From NCBI GenBank assembly GCA_023055425.1, contig JALGPY010000010.1, positions 22,212,363-22,276,362 of the forward strand: a stretch of 64,000 nt of DNA, read 5' to 3'. Each line of letters starts with the position of its first letter. Position 1 is the stretch's first letter. The notes beneath the pieces were generated by a model, which had not been told where the DNA came from, ran no database searches, and was given only the letters and a program-made list of their open reading frames with translations. This document shows, piece after piece, positions 23,214 to 36,100 of this stretch. This DNA is from Linanthus parryae (Eukaryota > Streptophyta > Magnoliopsida > Ericales > Polemoniaceae). The position numbers were made by a program, and so were the translations under genes.

Positions 23214-24893
23214 TGTAATAACCTGTTTTTATTATACGGGTAATTGACAACGTTCTCGTAAAGTTTATAAGATAATTTTCGGAGTTAGTTGATAAGAGGG
23301 TAGGTAGTTGTAGTTTCATTAACATAAACTAGTTAATTAAAGCATTAGTTGGGGCGTAGAAGTTGTAGTTTGAAGAAGTTTTGTAACCTCATGAGAAATT
23401 AAGTAAAAAAAAAATAAAACAAAAAGAAAAAGAAAAAAAAAGAAAGATAGAACTAAATAAAACATACATTTTCCCACGTTGTCCAACACTTCTACGGGGA
23501 ACATGAATTTTTCACTCCAAAAGCCTCCCTCTTCATCTTATAATGCTTCTTCTTCTCCTCCTTCACACCCGACCAGCCACCACCACCGGCATCACCCACC
23601 ACCACGACAGCCTCTCTCTCTCTCTTTGTCGCTCCCTCTATTGGCCTCACCTCCCTCTCGGTGAAACAGGAACAGAAGCAGCAGCGGTAGTGGCCGAAGG
23701 CCACGCTACTAACGCCACCGCATAGCCGACGGGAAGGCCAACCCCGTCACCTATGCTACGCCTCCCTCTCTTGCTCCCCCATGGTCTCTATCCCTCTATG
23801 TCGAACCATATAATTCACAGGGGCAGCAACAAGGCAGAGAAAGCAGCCTGTAACAAGCTATTCCGCGCGGCCTCTGCCGTGACCTCCATTGTTGCCGGCG
23901 AGGAGCTTCGGTCAAACCCAACGAGATCCACCCACCTCTCCAAATTAGTTCCTAAAGACTCCTAGGGACTCGAGGAGATCCAAAGCAGACCCAGTCGGAG
24001 CCAAGAACACCGGCAACGTCGCCGACGAACATCACCACCAACCCACTCGACGGCGAATTCAAACCGCCTCGTTTCTCCACCGTTTTCAGCGATTTTTGGA
24101 TTGGGTACACTCTAAATCATCCAGTTTTACGTTTTATTCAATCAAAATCATGTTTTGTAGCTTGAATCCACGTTTAGATTGAAAAAATTTGAAGTTCAGG
24201 TAAGGGGGTGAAAGTGTCTTTTCCACGAACTAGGTGTAAGGGTAAAAGTGTAGTTTCATAACTTTAAGGGGTTAAAGTGTCTTTTAGCAAACCTGTCTCG
24301 TGAGAAGGAGGGGTAGTGACTGTCATTTAATATAACTTAGGGGGAGTTGTTTGTTGTTTACATAAATGATACTTTTTACGTAAAAATAAAAATTAAGATG
24401 TTCGATTCAAAATATCTCTAAAAGGGTAAAAGAAAAAAACCACCCCTCGAGTATGGGTTATATGAAAAAACACCCCCCGTGTTTGGGGATATACAAAAAC
24501 CACGCCTGACAAATAACGGAAGTAACAGTGAAATAACAGAGGAGCAAAAAGACATATATACCCTCGTATTGAAAAGAAATTACACTACTATATAATTATT
24601 ATTTTCTCCTCATTCTCCTCATTTCTTACCCTACCACCTCTTCCCCCTCTCTCCCCTCCTCCACCGCCGTCCTTCCTCACCCACAAGCCAACCCTATCCG
24701 AATTCAGCCTCCACATCCCGTTTCTCTCTCACATCTCTTATCTCTCCTCAACCCATCTCCCTCAGCACCACCAGCCTCCTTTGTCTCCCCCTCTTTACCC
24801 AGAATCGAGTCAAATTGATCCAAATTTTGTTTCAATTTCTTCAAATTGATCCAGCTTTTGTGTGTTCTCGATCAGATCTCGTTGTAATCAACA

Positions 24894-25215
24894 ATGGCAG
24901 ATGAAAGGAAGTACGTGACCCAGGAGGAGCTGAAGCAACAAAACTAACCTGGCGATTTGTGGATTTCGATCCAGGGGAAGATCTACAATATCACCGATTG
25001 GGCCAAACCCACCCCGCGGCGAAACCCCTCTCCTCAATCTCTCCGGCCATGACGCCACCGACGCATTCTTCGCCTTCCACCCTGGCTCCGCCTGGTAACA
25101 CCTCGACAAATTCTTCACCGGCGACTACCTGAAAGACTTTGTGGTCTCCCAAGACTACCGTCGTCTCGGGACGAAGTTCGCCAGAGCCGGTATGATTGAA
25201 AAGAAAGAAAACACC
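24894..25215 (+). pseudogene. Captured delta-8 sphingolipid desaturase fragment (cytochrome b5 domain)
   Basis: Delta-8 sphingolipid long-chain-base desaturases of the ER carry an N-terminal cytochrome b5 domain fused to a membrane desaturase. From ATG 24894 the translation runs MADERKYVTQEELK, GDLWISIQGKIYNITDWAK, then in another frame NLSGHDATDAFFAFHPGSAW, LDKFFTGDYLKDF and SQDYRRLGTKFARAG. This matches the family order through the b5 domain and its linker. Damage: TAA at about 24942, loss of about two bases at the haem-binding HPGG motif (about 25010-25020), and TAA at about 25095. The preceding CT-rich stretch (24600-24893) looks like captured 5' UTR. The desaturase domain with its histidine boxes is absent. 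The intact donor gene is not in this window. Confidence 0.8.
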
Positions 25216-25840
25216 GTGATGTGTTTTGGTTGGATGAGCTAGAGTTAATCAGGTACTTTCTGGAGAATGTTAAAGCTCTTGAGACACTGATTATACATAT
25301 TGTCCACAATTGTGACTTCTTTTAAGGTTTAAGGGGCTGGAAAATTTGTGAGGTATTGCACTTTCGTAATTCTTGAACATGAGACTGATTCATTATTGTT
25401 TTGATTTGAGAATACCAAGATCATACTGAAGCTCAAATGATCTTCTACACTCTAGTTTTAGTCATTACTACTAGTATGTGGGAACACCACCAATTCACGC
25501 CATCACGAATCTACTCAATCTAGGTTCTAAAAATATCACAAACATAAATTATTGTGGGTGGTTGTGTGTTTCCAGTAGTGGAGTTAAAGTTCAGTGTCTG
25601 AAGTCTCAGTATGAAAATGAAAATCTTCACCTTCAGTCAAAAGAATAATTAGCTAGTTTGTGACTTGATGGTGTTGGTTGTGACTTGTTGGTGTTGGTGG
25701 TGGCGGTGGTGGTGGTGGTGGTGGCGGCAGGGATGTGGTGTTGGTGGCCAAGAACACCAAGAACATCAAGAACATTAAGAAAAAACAAATAAAACATACA
25801 AATAGGTGCAATATGGTCATAAAAAGACAGATTGCACCCT
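25216..25840 (+). other. Non-coding 3' part of the Mutator-like element
   Basis: No recognisable gene. It includes a GGTGGTGGC-type simple repeat (about 25690-25735) and an imperfect AGAACATCAAGAACATTAAG repeat (about 25750-25780). Part could be captured intron or UTR. Confidence 0.45.
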
Positions 25841-27535
25841 CATACTAATTGATTGTAACAGAAGGGTGCTTTTTATCTAACGTCCATGGACTGACAGGGG
25901 TGGTTTTTGTCTCGACAAGGGTGGTTTTTGTATATCCCCGAACACGAGGGGTTTTTTTGTATATAACCCATACTCGAGGGGTGGTTTTTTTTTCTTTTAC
26001 CCTTTCTAAAAATACTAGTTTTCGTCCTCGTTCTAGAAATGTAACTCGGGTACTGAAATAGTGTACGGAATGTCTATTTAAAAATTAAACTAGAAATATT
26101 TCCTTAAAACTAAACGAATCTTGTGTTTAATCACCTAACCCTCGATTCGGTTTGTTTAAATACTTGCAAAAGTGATATTCGCTAGATTATAAACATCGTT
26201 ACCCCGCCTTGAGTATTCAAAAGTACTTTTCTTAGAAATCTAATATGTCCATTAATAAATATCGATTTTGTCAAATTAGTTAATCGCAAAGAATGGTAAG
26301 TTGATATTTTAAATAAAATAGTTATCTAAATGTGGGTTTTTTTAACGTAAAATAAGTTAGAAAGTAACTTGAGGAATATTCATGAAGAGTTATTAATTAA
26401 TGTTTTATCTTAATATAATTTCAATGATTATTTCTCATACATGTAAGTAGATTTAACACTTATTTTTCTACTAGATTTTTTTATCACTTAAACAATTTAG
26501 TATCTAGTTCTTTTATTACTTAAAGATATATCTCCAATAATTAATTCTGTTAATTAAACAGTTTATTTGCTACAAATAATTCATCCTAGAAAGTTAAATA
26601 TAATTGTGTAAAATATCAAGAATAAAATGTGTTACTTTATAATAAAGTCAGAGATAGTATTTTCTATCGGAAAATTTTGTAATTAAGAAGTCCTAAATGT
26701 AAACTAATTTTCTCACCATTTAAAGTACGTGGGTTTTAATGATGAAAGTGAGTGGTAATAGAAAATTTTAATTCGAGGGAATAATTATTATAGAACAACA
26801 ACGAAGAGAGAGATTGGGACCTTGTATTAAAATTGATTAGGCACTCTCGAGTCGTCATCCACCGCATACTTGCATACTAAGTGCTAGTTGAACTTTTGAT
26901 TAATTAGATATTATAAATTTGTAGGTCACAAATTTGTAGACGAGGGCTACGCCCACCTTTAAAAGCTTACGTGATATTTTCTGTGTTATTGAGGTGAGTA
27001 AACATGCCAAGTCTAGCGTGCCTAGCTTCTTTCGTGTCGAAATATGATTTTTATATCTGTCTCAAAATGTGTTTTATGACTTACATGCTTTACTTGAGAT
27101 TGATTACGTTTTGAGATAAATGTTTTGAGAATGCCACATATGAATAATAATGCGTTAATAACGTAAAGTGGAAAGAGTTGTGCGGGGATCGTTATTATAA
27201 TTGTCGGTGTTGACTTCGGTCACTCGGCCTGTGATTAGATTGGTCGGGTTGGCATCGTCCACTCGACCCGTATTATTTTAACTCGGTCGCAACCTGTCGG
27301 GTCGCTCCATGTACTCACCTCTCTGGCCGCGAGGAGCCTTAGGGGGTGCCGGGACTTAAGGTCTTGGTAGCTTAGTGAAAGTAGATCATCCCCGTATCAA
27401 CAAGTTAATAATATGAAGTTCTTTGAGAAAGAGATTTTTATGAAAATAAAGAAGAGATAGATTGGAAATAATATTCTCCGTTTGAGATATAAAAGAAAGA
27501 AGAGATAGATTGGGAATAATATTTCCCATTTGAGA

Positions 27536-30500
27536 TGTAATACCCGAGATTTTCCTAATTATATTTTAGTAATTTGTGAATTTTAATTAGTTATTTTTAT
27601 GATGTTTTTTTTTTTAAGTTTTATACATATTAACTTATAAATATTTATTTATGTAACACATATATATATATATATTTTTAGTATAAAATTTAAAATGTTT
27701 ATTTTATATAAACAATAATTTATTATTTGTTGTGTATAGCTCGTTATCTCGTTTATAAATTTTTCGTCGCGTTTAAAACATTCGCCGCGAGTTAATTTCC
27801 GTCGTACACCACTTTTTACGTGTCGAACCACCGCGTGACTTCGCGAATCCGCCACACCGAATAACATTCTCTCACCCATCACTTCACATTTTATTTTTTT
27901 TCTTTTCCTTTTTTTTTTCTTTCTTTCTTTTTCTTTTTTTTTCCTTTCACCTCTGCTTCTCCCTGCTTTGCTGCTTCAGCCACCGACCAGCAGCCTGTAC
28001 CTCCCTCTGCTGCTGCAACAGCCACCCACGCCGTACCTCCCTGCAACAGCCACCACGCCCGCCTCCTTCACCAGCTAGCTACCAGCTAGCTTCTCCTCTC
28101 AATCAAATCAGCAGCCCTTCATCACCCCCTCTCTTCTATTTCTCCTCTCCTCTTCTTCTATCTTCTTCATCTCCATTCACCTGTTCTGTTTCTTTGCCGA
28201 GACCAAACCCAGCAAACCAGCCACCACCACCGTGAGCCACCACTCTGCTCTCAACCCCGATCCCACCTCCATCTCTGCCTACTCTCTGTATCTCCTCCAA
28301 TCACCACCACCACTGAAAACCAACATCACCACCACTCCCATCTCGCTGCTCTGTTTTTGCCGCAGCAAAACAGAGCATCACAGCCCCTCACCACCACCTC
28401 CAATCACCTCCAATCACACCACCTTCACCTCCCAAATCCACCTCTGGTCCACCTCCATCTCTTGCTCCTCCTCATTCCCTGCAACCCCTGAACTCAACCC
28501 ACCTGAAACAGCCCCCTTGCATCCCCTGTTTTGCCGAGAACAAACCCACCACCGTTAGCCACCGCCTCCATCACCATCGCCATACACCACCCCTCTCACT
28601 CTCGGACTCACCTCCCTCTCTCTCGGCCTCGACAGCAACCCAGAAGCAGCAGCAGCAGCCGACGCCGGAGACAGAGCCCGACGCCGCCACCGCCGCTGCA
28701 ACCGGCTGACTCTTCCCCGCCTCCATCCGTCTCTTCCTCCACTTCTCTCCGCCTCTCTGTCGTGACCGGACGAAGCCCAACCAGCCGAGTAATCCGGCGA
28801 CCACGACCCAGGACCCCGACGCCCCCATCACCGTCCGAAGCTCCGGCGAATTTCGACCCGGAGCTCCTCTTGTCCGATTCGACTCGTTTCTTGTTTGGGT
28901 ACACTCTCAAATCCATCTTGATCCATTTTGCATCATCAAAATCATGTGTCTGTACTTCAATTTGTGTCTGGGTGTGTTGGTGTTTGAATCGGGAAGAAAC
29001 CCGTTTGAGAAGAGGGTGTAATTGAATAAAATTGTGTTGCAGGGGGGGGTTTTGTTGTACAATTTGAAAGTTGGAGGCTATACTTTATCACATGTTAAAA
29101 ACTGTTATGTGTTAGTGGGGGGGTGCTTGCTGTCATTTCCAGAAACTTGTTATATATGTATTTATACTTGTATTTACTTTGTATTTAGTTAGTATAAATA
29201 TTTATTTAATTTCTGTTAATTTATATACTAAATATAATTACAAAATAAATTAGTTTTGTAACACAAAATAAAAATAGAAATTTATGATAATTGTAATTAG
29301 TTATGTTTCTATATTTATATTTAGTTGTTGAAAAATAAGTTATTAAAAATATACTTTGTGTATGTTTAAGTATTTATTCGATAAAGATTATATTGTTGAA
29401 AAGATGAAATAATTCTAAATTTCGTTTTCATTATATTACTAGTAATATTTCAATAAAGTGTACATTTGATATTATTTTATCAATACATAAATTTGTTTAG
29501 TTAGAATATTAAATCATTTTATATTCTTAAAATTTATTATTTAATTTTCAAAAATCGTTTTGGAGATTTGTGACTTGGTAGTCGATATATAATTTGCTTT
29601 CGTAATATAATTAGGTGGCTATAATTACTGAGAGCTTTCGCTTGCATTCAAATAGGACACGTGCATCGTCATACGTTGTAAACCAAACTTGTTTGTGATT
29701 AGGACTATTTGTGTTTGTTTGTAGAGCCTGACTTCGTAGAACCAGGCGTTGTCTACCTGTAGTGCAACTTGCGTATCTTCGGCTCTCACGGTGAGTATTC
29801 ATGCTTAGTCTCGTGTGCTTATCTCCTTTCGTGTCAAAATGTGATTTTTATTTCACGTCTCAAAATATACATGTGAGATACTTGTTTATTTATAAATAAC
29901 TGTTGTACTCTGTTCTCTTTTTGCTAAACATGCCATACTTGGTTTTAAATTGTCACTTTACTACTTGTCTTGAAATCGGAAAGACTGATTATCCAAATTT
30001 CACTAAGTCAGAATTCATTAACAACGTAAAGTGAAAGATCGCATGTACCGGAACCAGTTGGTTGTTACTTGGAATCCCCTTAGTTGGCTTTAATTTTTCT
30101 CTCAGATGGCACGACTCTTCGCCTAGTATAGTTTATTATTATAGTGCAGGCGGGAAAGGTTTTCCATAACGCCAGACACGGAGGAAAGGTTTTCTCTCTT
30201 GTTGTCGTCCTACATCGGGAAAGGTTTTCCCAAATTGTGACGTAGTTACTATTATAGTGGGGGCGGGAAAGGTTTTCCATAACGCCAGGCACGGAGGAAA
30301 GGTTTTCTCTCTCGTTGTCGTCCTACGCTGGGAAGGTTTCCCCGGGAAAGGTTTTCCCAACTCTTGATCTAGATATCCGATCCGAGATGATATACTTCAC
30401 CCTGGTCTCCCCTGGTTACTGCGACATAATAATATGACTTGTTTCATTTCACGTTTGGAAACGTGTGAATATCTCGATAAACGAATCGGTTACTCATAAT

Positions 30501-31048
30501 AACTCTCAGCTTAGAAACAATAACTTCTGAGAACTCTGATAATCGTGATTTCTACTCGTACTTATATTTCTGAAAATGATTCAAGTCTTTACTCTGATGT
30601 TTATACTTATACTCTGTTACTGTTTAAACTATGTCAAATGTAAACCCGGTAACCTTTCTTAGCCACTCTGTTTTACATGCTAAGGTGTTTATTCACTCAG
30701 TTTTTACTGATACTCGAAAAACTGCGTCCTTGTTTCTTTTAAATTCCCCGCAGGATTATGATTGGTTGCTTGGGGTAACGCGCTGGGCTCACGAATTCGT
30801 TCTCTCATGCAAACAGTAGAGTTTAGTGATTAACCGGAGAGCTCACTTTTGATGTAAAATATTTTGTTAGACTTGGTGTCCAGTTTGGAACCAGTCACGA
30901 ACGTTGTAAACTTTTATCGTAATGAATCAGTAGTTGGATGTTTCCTTTCACTTGTTTTTGGTTACCACTCCTTGTACGAAAGGGTAAAATCCCCTGTACG
31001 GAGGGCACCAACCGGTTTCCGGCTCCTCTGGAAATCGGGGGTGTTACA
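27536..31048 (+). repeat. 5' LTR of the gag-only Gypsy element
   Basis: 3513 bp, TGTAATACCC...GGTGTTACA. It contains a long CT/proline-codon-rich block (27890-28890), a 113 bp tandem duplication (30138-30361) and a splice-site-like pair (29791 and 30753). Frames within the CT-rich block are not treated as genes. Confidence 0.95.
30138..30361 (+). repeat. 113 bp tandem duplication with palindromic GGGAAAGGTTTTCCC motifs
   Basis: Two adjacent copies (GCGGGAAAGG at 30150 and 30263), each holding near-palindromic GGAAAGGTTTTCC motifs; about seven such motifs in all. The same array is in the other LTR at about 35771-35994. Confidence 0.9.
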
Positions 31049-31050
31049 GT

Positions 31051-31062
31051 TGGTATCAGAGC
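31051..31062 (+). promoter_or_regulatory. Primer-binding site (initiator tRNA-Met) of the gag-only element
   Basis: TGGTATCAGAGC two bases after the 5' LTR. Confidence 0.93.
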
Positions 31063-31645
31063 AGTGACATCCAGTAGGACTGTAGGGAGAAAACACTTAA
31101 AACTAAGATTTTTGAAAGTAGCTAAAGCTAATTTTGAACTTGAAGTTGAAATCGGTAGGGCAAGACAAACTGAAAAGTAAAATCTGAATAAGCCGGGGAT
31201 TTGGGTTATGTCTCTTGTTTATCCTCGCATGCCTAACTGATATGTGTTACTTGTCTTTACTCTCATTCCATTTTCAATCCTTAGTGCTTATACATGTTCG
31301 AATGACCAGTGACTGTCTGGGGTATTTCCCGCCCACCCTCATCCTTGATTTTGAAATACTATGCCCTACACTTATGTATGTTCTTTCTTACATGACTTAA
31401 GGGTGTTTGACCTGGGTTTGTGCTAATTTCTGATTGGTTAATCGCACTTCGCTATATGCTTCGTTATTTGTGAGTATTATATTCTCAATTTCCGCAAATT
31501 GCAATGAGTCTCTTATATGATTTGCCATTGTGTGCGTATTTGTATGATGTCTTCTTGCACGGTTAGAACCGTTTTTGTGCGAAATCTCCATACCTATTTG
31601 CATACCCTCCGAATCGCGTAATCGATAAGAAATCGTATAGGGCAT
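31063..31645 (+). other. Untranslated leader of the gag-only element
   Basis: About 580 bp between the primer-binding site and gag. No coding sequence is supported. Confidence 0.6.
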
Positions 31646-32983
31646 ATGAACGATAGGCAACACCGCTACGCCACAAGAAGCAACGCGTCTACCCAAATGG
31701 AAGGAGTTCAAGAATTGCACCCACAGGTGACTCAGCTGATCGCTCAGATGAGCCAGTTTGTTCAATCTGTGAACAACAACCAGGGCAATCCAAACAACAC
31801 TGTTGCCAATGAACGGGAACCAGACTGGTCTAAGAAGATAGGTCAGAGGAACCCGAGCAACTTTTACGGGAAAGAGGATCCAGTGCTGCTCGAAAACTGG
31901 ATCAGGGACTTCGATAAAATCTTCCATGCAATGGAATGTCCCGAAGCCCGCAAGGTCAATGAGGCGGCTTTCTATTTCAAGGACAAGGCCGATAACTGGT
32001 GGACAGCTAATCGAGCAAGGCTCGTAGCTCAAGGAGGCTTTAACTGGGAAGCAATGAAGGCTGCTATGAGAGCAAACTTCTATCCAGAGCACGTCAAGGA
32101 ACATAAGTATAATGAATTCATCGCGTTGAAGCAAGGCAACGACTCCGTGACGGACTACTATGACAAGTTCGTGGAGTTAGCTCGATTTGCAGAAGACACA
32201 GTGCCTACTGAAGGACGCATGGTCACTCGCTTCATAGCAGGATTGAAGCTCGAAGTTCAGAGGATCATGCTCACAAGGGGCTATGACACCTTGTCAGTAG
32301 CCTATGGGATAGCAGCAAATATCTGGAGAGTCGATCAGGCACTAAGTCAACAGCTCGGAAAGAGAAAGGCGGCAGGCCTAGAGGCTGGAAGCTATGACCA
32401 AGGAAGAAACAACGAGGGGACAAACAAGCACTTTATGTTTGGCATTGGTGGAGGAAGTGAGAACTTTAAACCCACGAATGTCGGCGACCGACACAACCAT
32501 GCAGCAAGGCCTACCCGCCACTTTTATTGTAAGATATGCAACGGGGACCACCCAGGAGTTAATTGTGATGGAAGTAAGGTGACCTGCAACTATTGTGGCA
32601 TATTGGGACACAGGAAGTACGAATGCGACAAAATGAAGGCAGCAGAGATACAAGGCAATAATGGAGGTAATAACCAAGGGGTTGCGCAGAAAAACTACAT
32701 GGGAAACGGACCGAACTACCAAGGGAATCAGCAGAAACAAAATGGGAATGGGAATGGAGCGCATAACAGGAATGTGGCCTTTAATGGTAACCATGGAGCT
32801 GGCAGCAATGGAAACGGAAACGGAAGGAGTGCAACTCAAGGCAATATCCAGAGGACAGATGGTCAAATCTTTATGATGAACCAAGTAGGGGATGAAGCGG
32901 CATACAACGTGGTGACAGGTACGCTATATTCCCACAATCACCCTGCATTTCACGTCATACTAGAAACCCATAGAGACTTGTAG
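31646..32983 (+). CDS. Gypsy-type Gag polyprotein, intact, ending at the protease border
   Basis: Gag packages the RNA and forms the particle. 445 residues from ATG 31646 (MNDRQHRYATRSN). The retrotransposon gag domain is at about residues 60-230 (WIRDFDKIFHAME, AFYFKDKADNWW, then FYPEHVKEHKYNEFIALKQG). Two zinc knuckles follow: CKICNGDHPGVNC (about 296-308, one residue short of the classic CX2CX4HX4C) and CNYCGILGHRKYEC (about 318-331). Then comes an Asn/Gly-rich linker and DEAAYNVVTGTL (about 420), which in autonomous relatives leads into the protease. Here the frame ends 20 residues later at TAG, before any DSGA active site. Protease, RT, RNase H, integrase and chromodomain are all missing. 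The intact frame in a young element suggests that this truncated form itself moved, using Pol from a relative. Confidence 0.9.
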   Translation: MNDRQHRYATRSNASTQMEGVQELHPQVTQLIAQMSQFVQSVNNNQGNPNNTVANEREPDWSKKIGQRNPSNFYGKEDPVLLENWIRDFDKIFHAMECPEARKVNEAAFYFKDKADNWWTANRARLVAQGGFNWEAMKAAMRANFYPEHVKEHKYNEFIALKQGNDSVTDYYDKFVELARFAEDTVPTEGRMVTRFIAGLKLEVQRIMLTRGYDTLSVAYGIAANIWRVDQALSQQLGKRKAAGLEAGSYDQGRNNEGTNKHFMFGIGGGSENFKPTNVGDRHNHAARPTRHFYCKICNGDHPGVNCDGSKVTCNYCGILGHRKYECDKMKAAEIQGNNGGNNQGVAQKNYMGNGPNYQGNQQKQNGNGNGAHNRNVAFNGNHGAGSNGNGNGRSATQGNIQRTDGQIFMMNQVGDEAAYNVVTGTLYSHNHPAFHVILETHRDL

Positions 32984-33168
32984 AAACCCTTAGAGCTTCG
33001 AGGACGAAGCTCAGTCCTAAGTGGGGGAAGATGTAACGACCCTGATTTGTCCCTGCATTCATTTGCTTGCTAATTGTCGTTTCGATAATTGTGACTTAAA
33101 TAGAGACCCGTATATTCTATTACCGCGCTCAAGCTTCGAGGACGAAGCTTAGTCCAAGGAGGGTAGGA
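32984..33168 (+). other. Duplicated 3' module: two polypurine tracts and a partial foreign LTR start
   Basis: The module GCTTCGAGGACGAAGCT plus a purine tract occurs twice, at about 32995-33031 (then TGTAACGACCC) and at about 33131-33168 (then the LTR start TGTAATACCC). The roughly 100 bp between them reads like the start of a different LTR. Confidence 0.7.
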
Positions 33169-36100
33169 TGTAATACCCGAGATTTTCCTAATTATATTTT
33201 AGTAATTTGTGAATTTTAATTAGTTATTTTTATGATGTTTTTTTTTTTAAGTTTTATACATATTAACTTATAAATATTTATTTATGTAACACATATATAT
33301 ATATATATTTTTAGTATAAAATTTAAAATGTTTATTTTATATAAACAATAATTTATTATTTGTTGTGTATAGCTCGTTATCTCGTTTATAAATTTTTCGT
33401 CGCGTTTAAAACATTCGCCGCGAGTTAATTTCCGTCGTACACCACTTTTTACGTGTCGAACCACCGCGTGACTTCGCGAATCCGCCACACCGAATAACAT
33501 TCTCTCACCCATCACTTCACATTTTATTTTTTTTCTTTTCCTTTTTTTTTTCTTTCTTTCTTTTTCTTTTTTTTTCCTTTCACCTCTGCTTCTCCCTGCT
33601 TTGCTGCTTCAGCCACCGACCAGCAGCCTGTACCTCCCTCTGCTGCTGCAACAGCCACCCACGCCGTACCTCCCTGCAACAGCCACCACGCCCGCCTCCT
33701 TCACCAGCTAGCTACCAGCTAGCTTCTCCTCTCAATCAAATCAGCAGCCCTTCATCACCCCCTCTCTTCTATTTCTCCTCTCCTCTTCTTCTATCTTCTT
33801 CATCTCCATTCACCTGTTCTGTTTCTTTGCCGAGACCAAACCCAGCAAACCAGCCACCACCACCGTGAGCCACCACTCTGCTCTCAACCCCGATCCCACC
33901 TCCATCTCTGCCTACTCTCTGTATCTCCTCCAATCACCACCACCACTGAAAACCAACATCACCACCACTCCCATCTCGCTGCTCTGTTTTTGCCGCAGCA
34001 AAACAGAGCATCACAGCCCCTCACCACCACCTCCAATCACCTCCAATCACACCACCTTCACCTCCCAAATCCACCTCTGGTCCACCTCCATCTCTTGCTC
34101 CTCCTCATTCCCTGCAACCCCTGAACTCAACCCACCTGAAACAGCCCCCTTGCATCCCCTGTTTTGCCGAGAACAAACCCACCACCGTTAGCCACCGCCT
34201 CCATCACCATCGCCATACACCACCCCTCTCACTCTCGGACTCACCTCCCTCTCTCTCGGCCTCGACAGCAACCCAGAAGCAGCAGCAGCAGCCGACGCCG
34301 GAGACAGAGCCCGACGCCGCCACCGCCGCTGCAACCGGCTGACTCTTCCCCGCCTCCATCCGTCTCTTCCTCCACTTCTCTCCGCCTCTCTGTCGTGACC
34401 GGACGAAGCCCAACCAGCCGAGTAATCCGGCGACCACGACCCAGGACCCCGACGCCCCCATCACCGTCCGAAGCTCCGGCGAATTTCGACCCGGAGCTCC
34501 TCTTGTCCGATTCGACTCGTTTCTTGTTTGGGTACACTCTCAAATCCATCTTGATCCATTTTGCATCATCAAAATCATGTGTCTGTACTTCAATTTGTGT
34601 CTGGGTGTGTTGGTGTTTGAATCGGGAAGAAACCCGTTTGAGAAGAGGGTGTAATTGAATAAAATTGTGTTGCAGGGGGGGGTTTTGTTGTACAATTTGA
34701 AAGTTGGAGGCTATACTTTATCACATGTTAAAAACTGTTATGTGTTAGTGGGGGGGTGCTTGCTGTCATTTCCAGAAACTTGTTATATATGTATTTATAC
34801 TTGTATTTACTTTGTATTTAGTTAGTATAAATATTTATTTAATTTCTGTTAATTTATATACTAAATATAATTACAAAATAAATTAGTTTTGTAACACAAA
34901 ATAAAAATAGAAATTTATGATAATTGTAATTAGTTATGTTTCTATATTTATATTTAGTTGTTGAAAAATAAGTTATTAAAAATATACTTTGTGTATGTTT
35001 AAGTATTTATTCGATAAAGATTATATTGTTGAAAAGATGAAATAATTCTAAATTTCGTTTTCATTATATTACTAGTAATATTTCAATAAAGTGTACATTT
35101 GATATTATTTTATCAATACATAAATTTGTTTAGTTAGAATATTAAATCATTTTATATTCTTAAAATTTATTATTTAATTTTCAAAAATCGTTTTGGAGAT
35201 TTGTGACTTGGTAGTCGATATATAATTTGCTTTCGTAATATAATTAGGTGGCTATAATTACTGAGAGCTTTCGCTTGCATTCAAATAGGACACGTGCATC
35301 GTCATACGTTGTAAACCAAACTTGTTTGTGATTAGGACTATTTGTGTTTGTTTGTAGAGCCTGACTTCGTAGAACCAGGCGTTGTCTACCTGTAGTGCAA
35401 CTTGCGTATCTTCGGCTCTCACGGTGAGTATTCATGCTTAGTCTCGTGTGCTTATCTCCTTTCGTGTCAAAATGTGATTTTTATTTCACGTCTCAAAATA
35501 TACATGTGAGATACTTGTTTATTTATAAATAACTGTTGTACTCTGTTCTCTTTTTGCTAAACATGCCATACTTGGTTTTAAATTGTCACTTTACTACTTG
35601 TCTTGAAATCGGAAAGACTGATTATCCAAATTTCACTAAGTCAGAATTCATTAACAACGTAAAGTGAAAGATCGCATGTACCGGAACCAGTTGGTTGTTA
35701 CTTGGAATCCCCTTAGTTGGCTTTAATTTTTCTCTCAGATGGCACGACTCTTCGCCTAGTATAGTTTATTATTATAGTGCAGGCGGGAAAGGTTTTCCAT
35801 AACGCCAGACACGGAGGAAAGGTTTTCTCTCTTGTTGTCGTCCTACATCGGGAAAGGTTTTCCCAAATTGTGACGTAGTTACTATTATAGTGGGGGCGGG
35901 AAAGGTTTTCCATAACGCCAGGCACGGAGGAAAGGTTTTCTCTCTCGTTGTCGTCCTACGCTGGGAAGGTTTCCCCGGGAAAGGTTTTCCCAACTCTTGA
36001 TCTAGATATCCGATCCGAGATGATATACTTCACCCTGGTCTCCCCTGGTTACTGCGACATAATAATATGACTTGTTTCATTTCACGTTTGGAAACGTGTG

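Larger units (their letters stand above)
24424..26002 (+). mobile_element. Mutator-like (Pack-MULE type) element with captured gene fragment
   Basis: 1579 bp with long terminal inverted repeats of roughly 85 bp. The left end begins GGGTAAAAGAAAAAAACC, and the right end is its reverse complement ending at 26002. A 9 bp flanking duplication with one mismatch (TCTCTAAAA at 24415-24423, TTTCTAAAA at 26003-26011) fits Mutator-like elements. It carries a fragment of a sphingolipid desaturase gene (24894-25215) but no transposase. It sits in the solo LTR. Confidence 0.85.

Noticed and set aside
28232..29025. Proline/serine-rich open frames in the LTRs (also at 33865-34658)
   Set aside because: They lie inside LTR sequence, in a CT-rich block open in several frames on both strands. 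No domain seen.
31397..32134. 245-codon minus-strand frame
   Set aside because: Antisense shadow of the leader and gag of the gag-only element.
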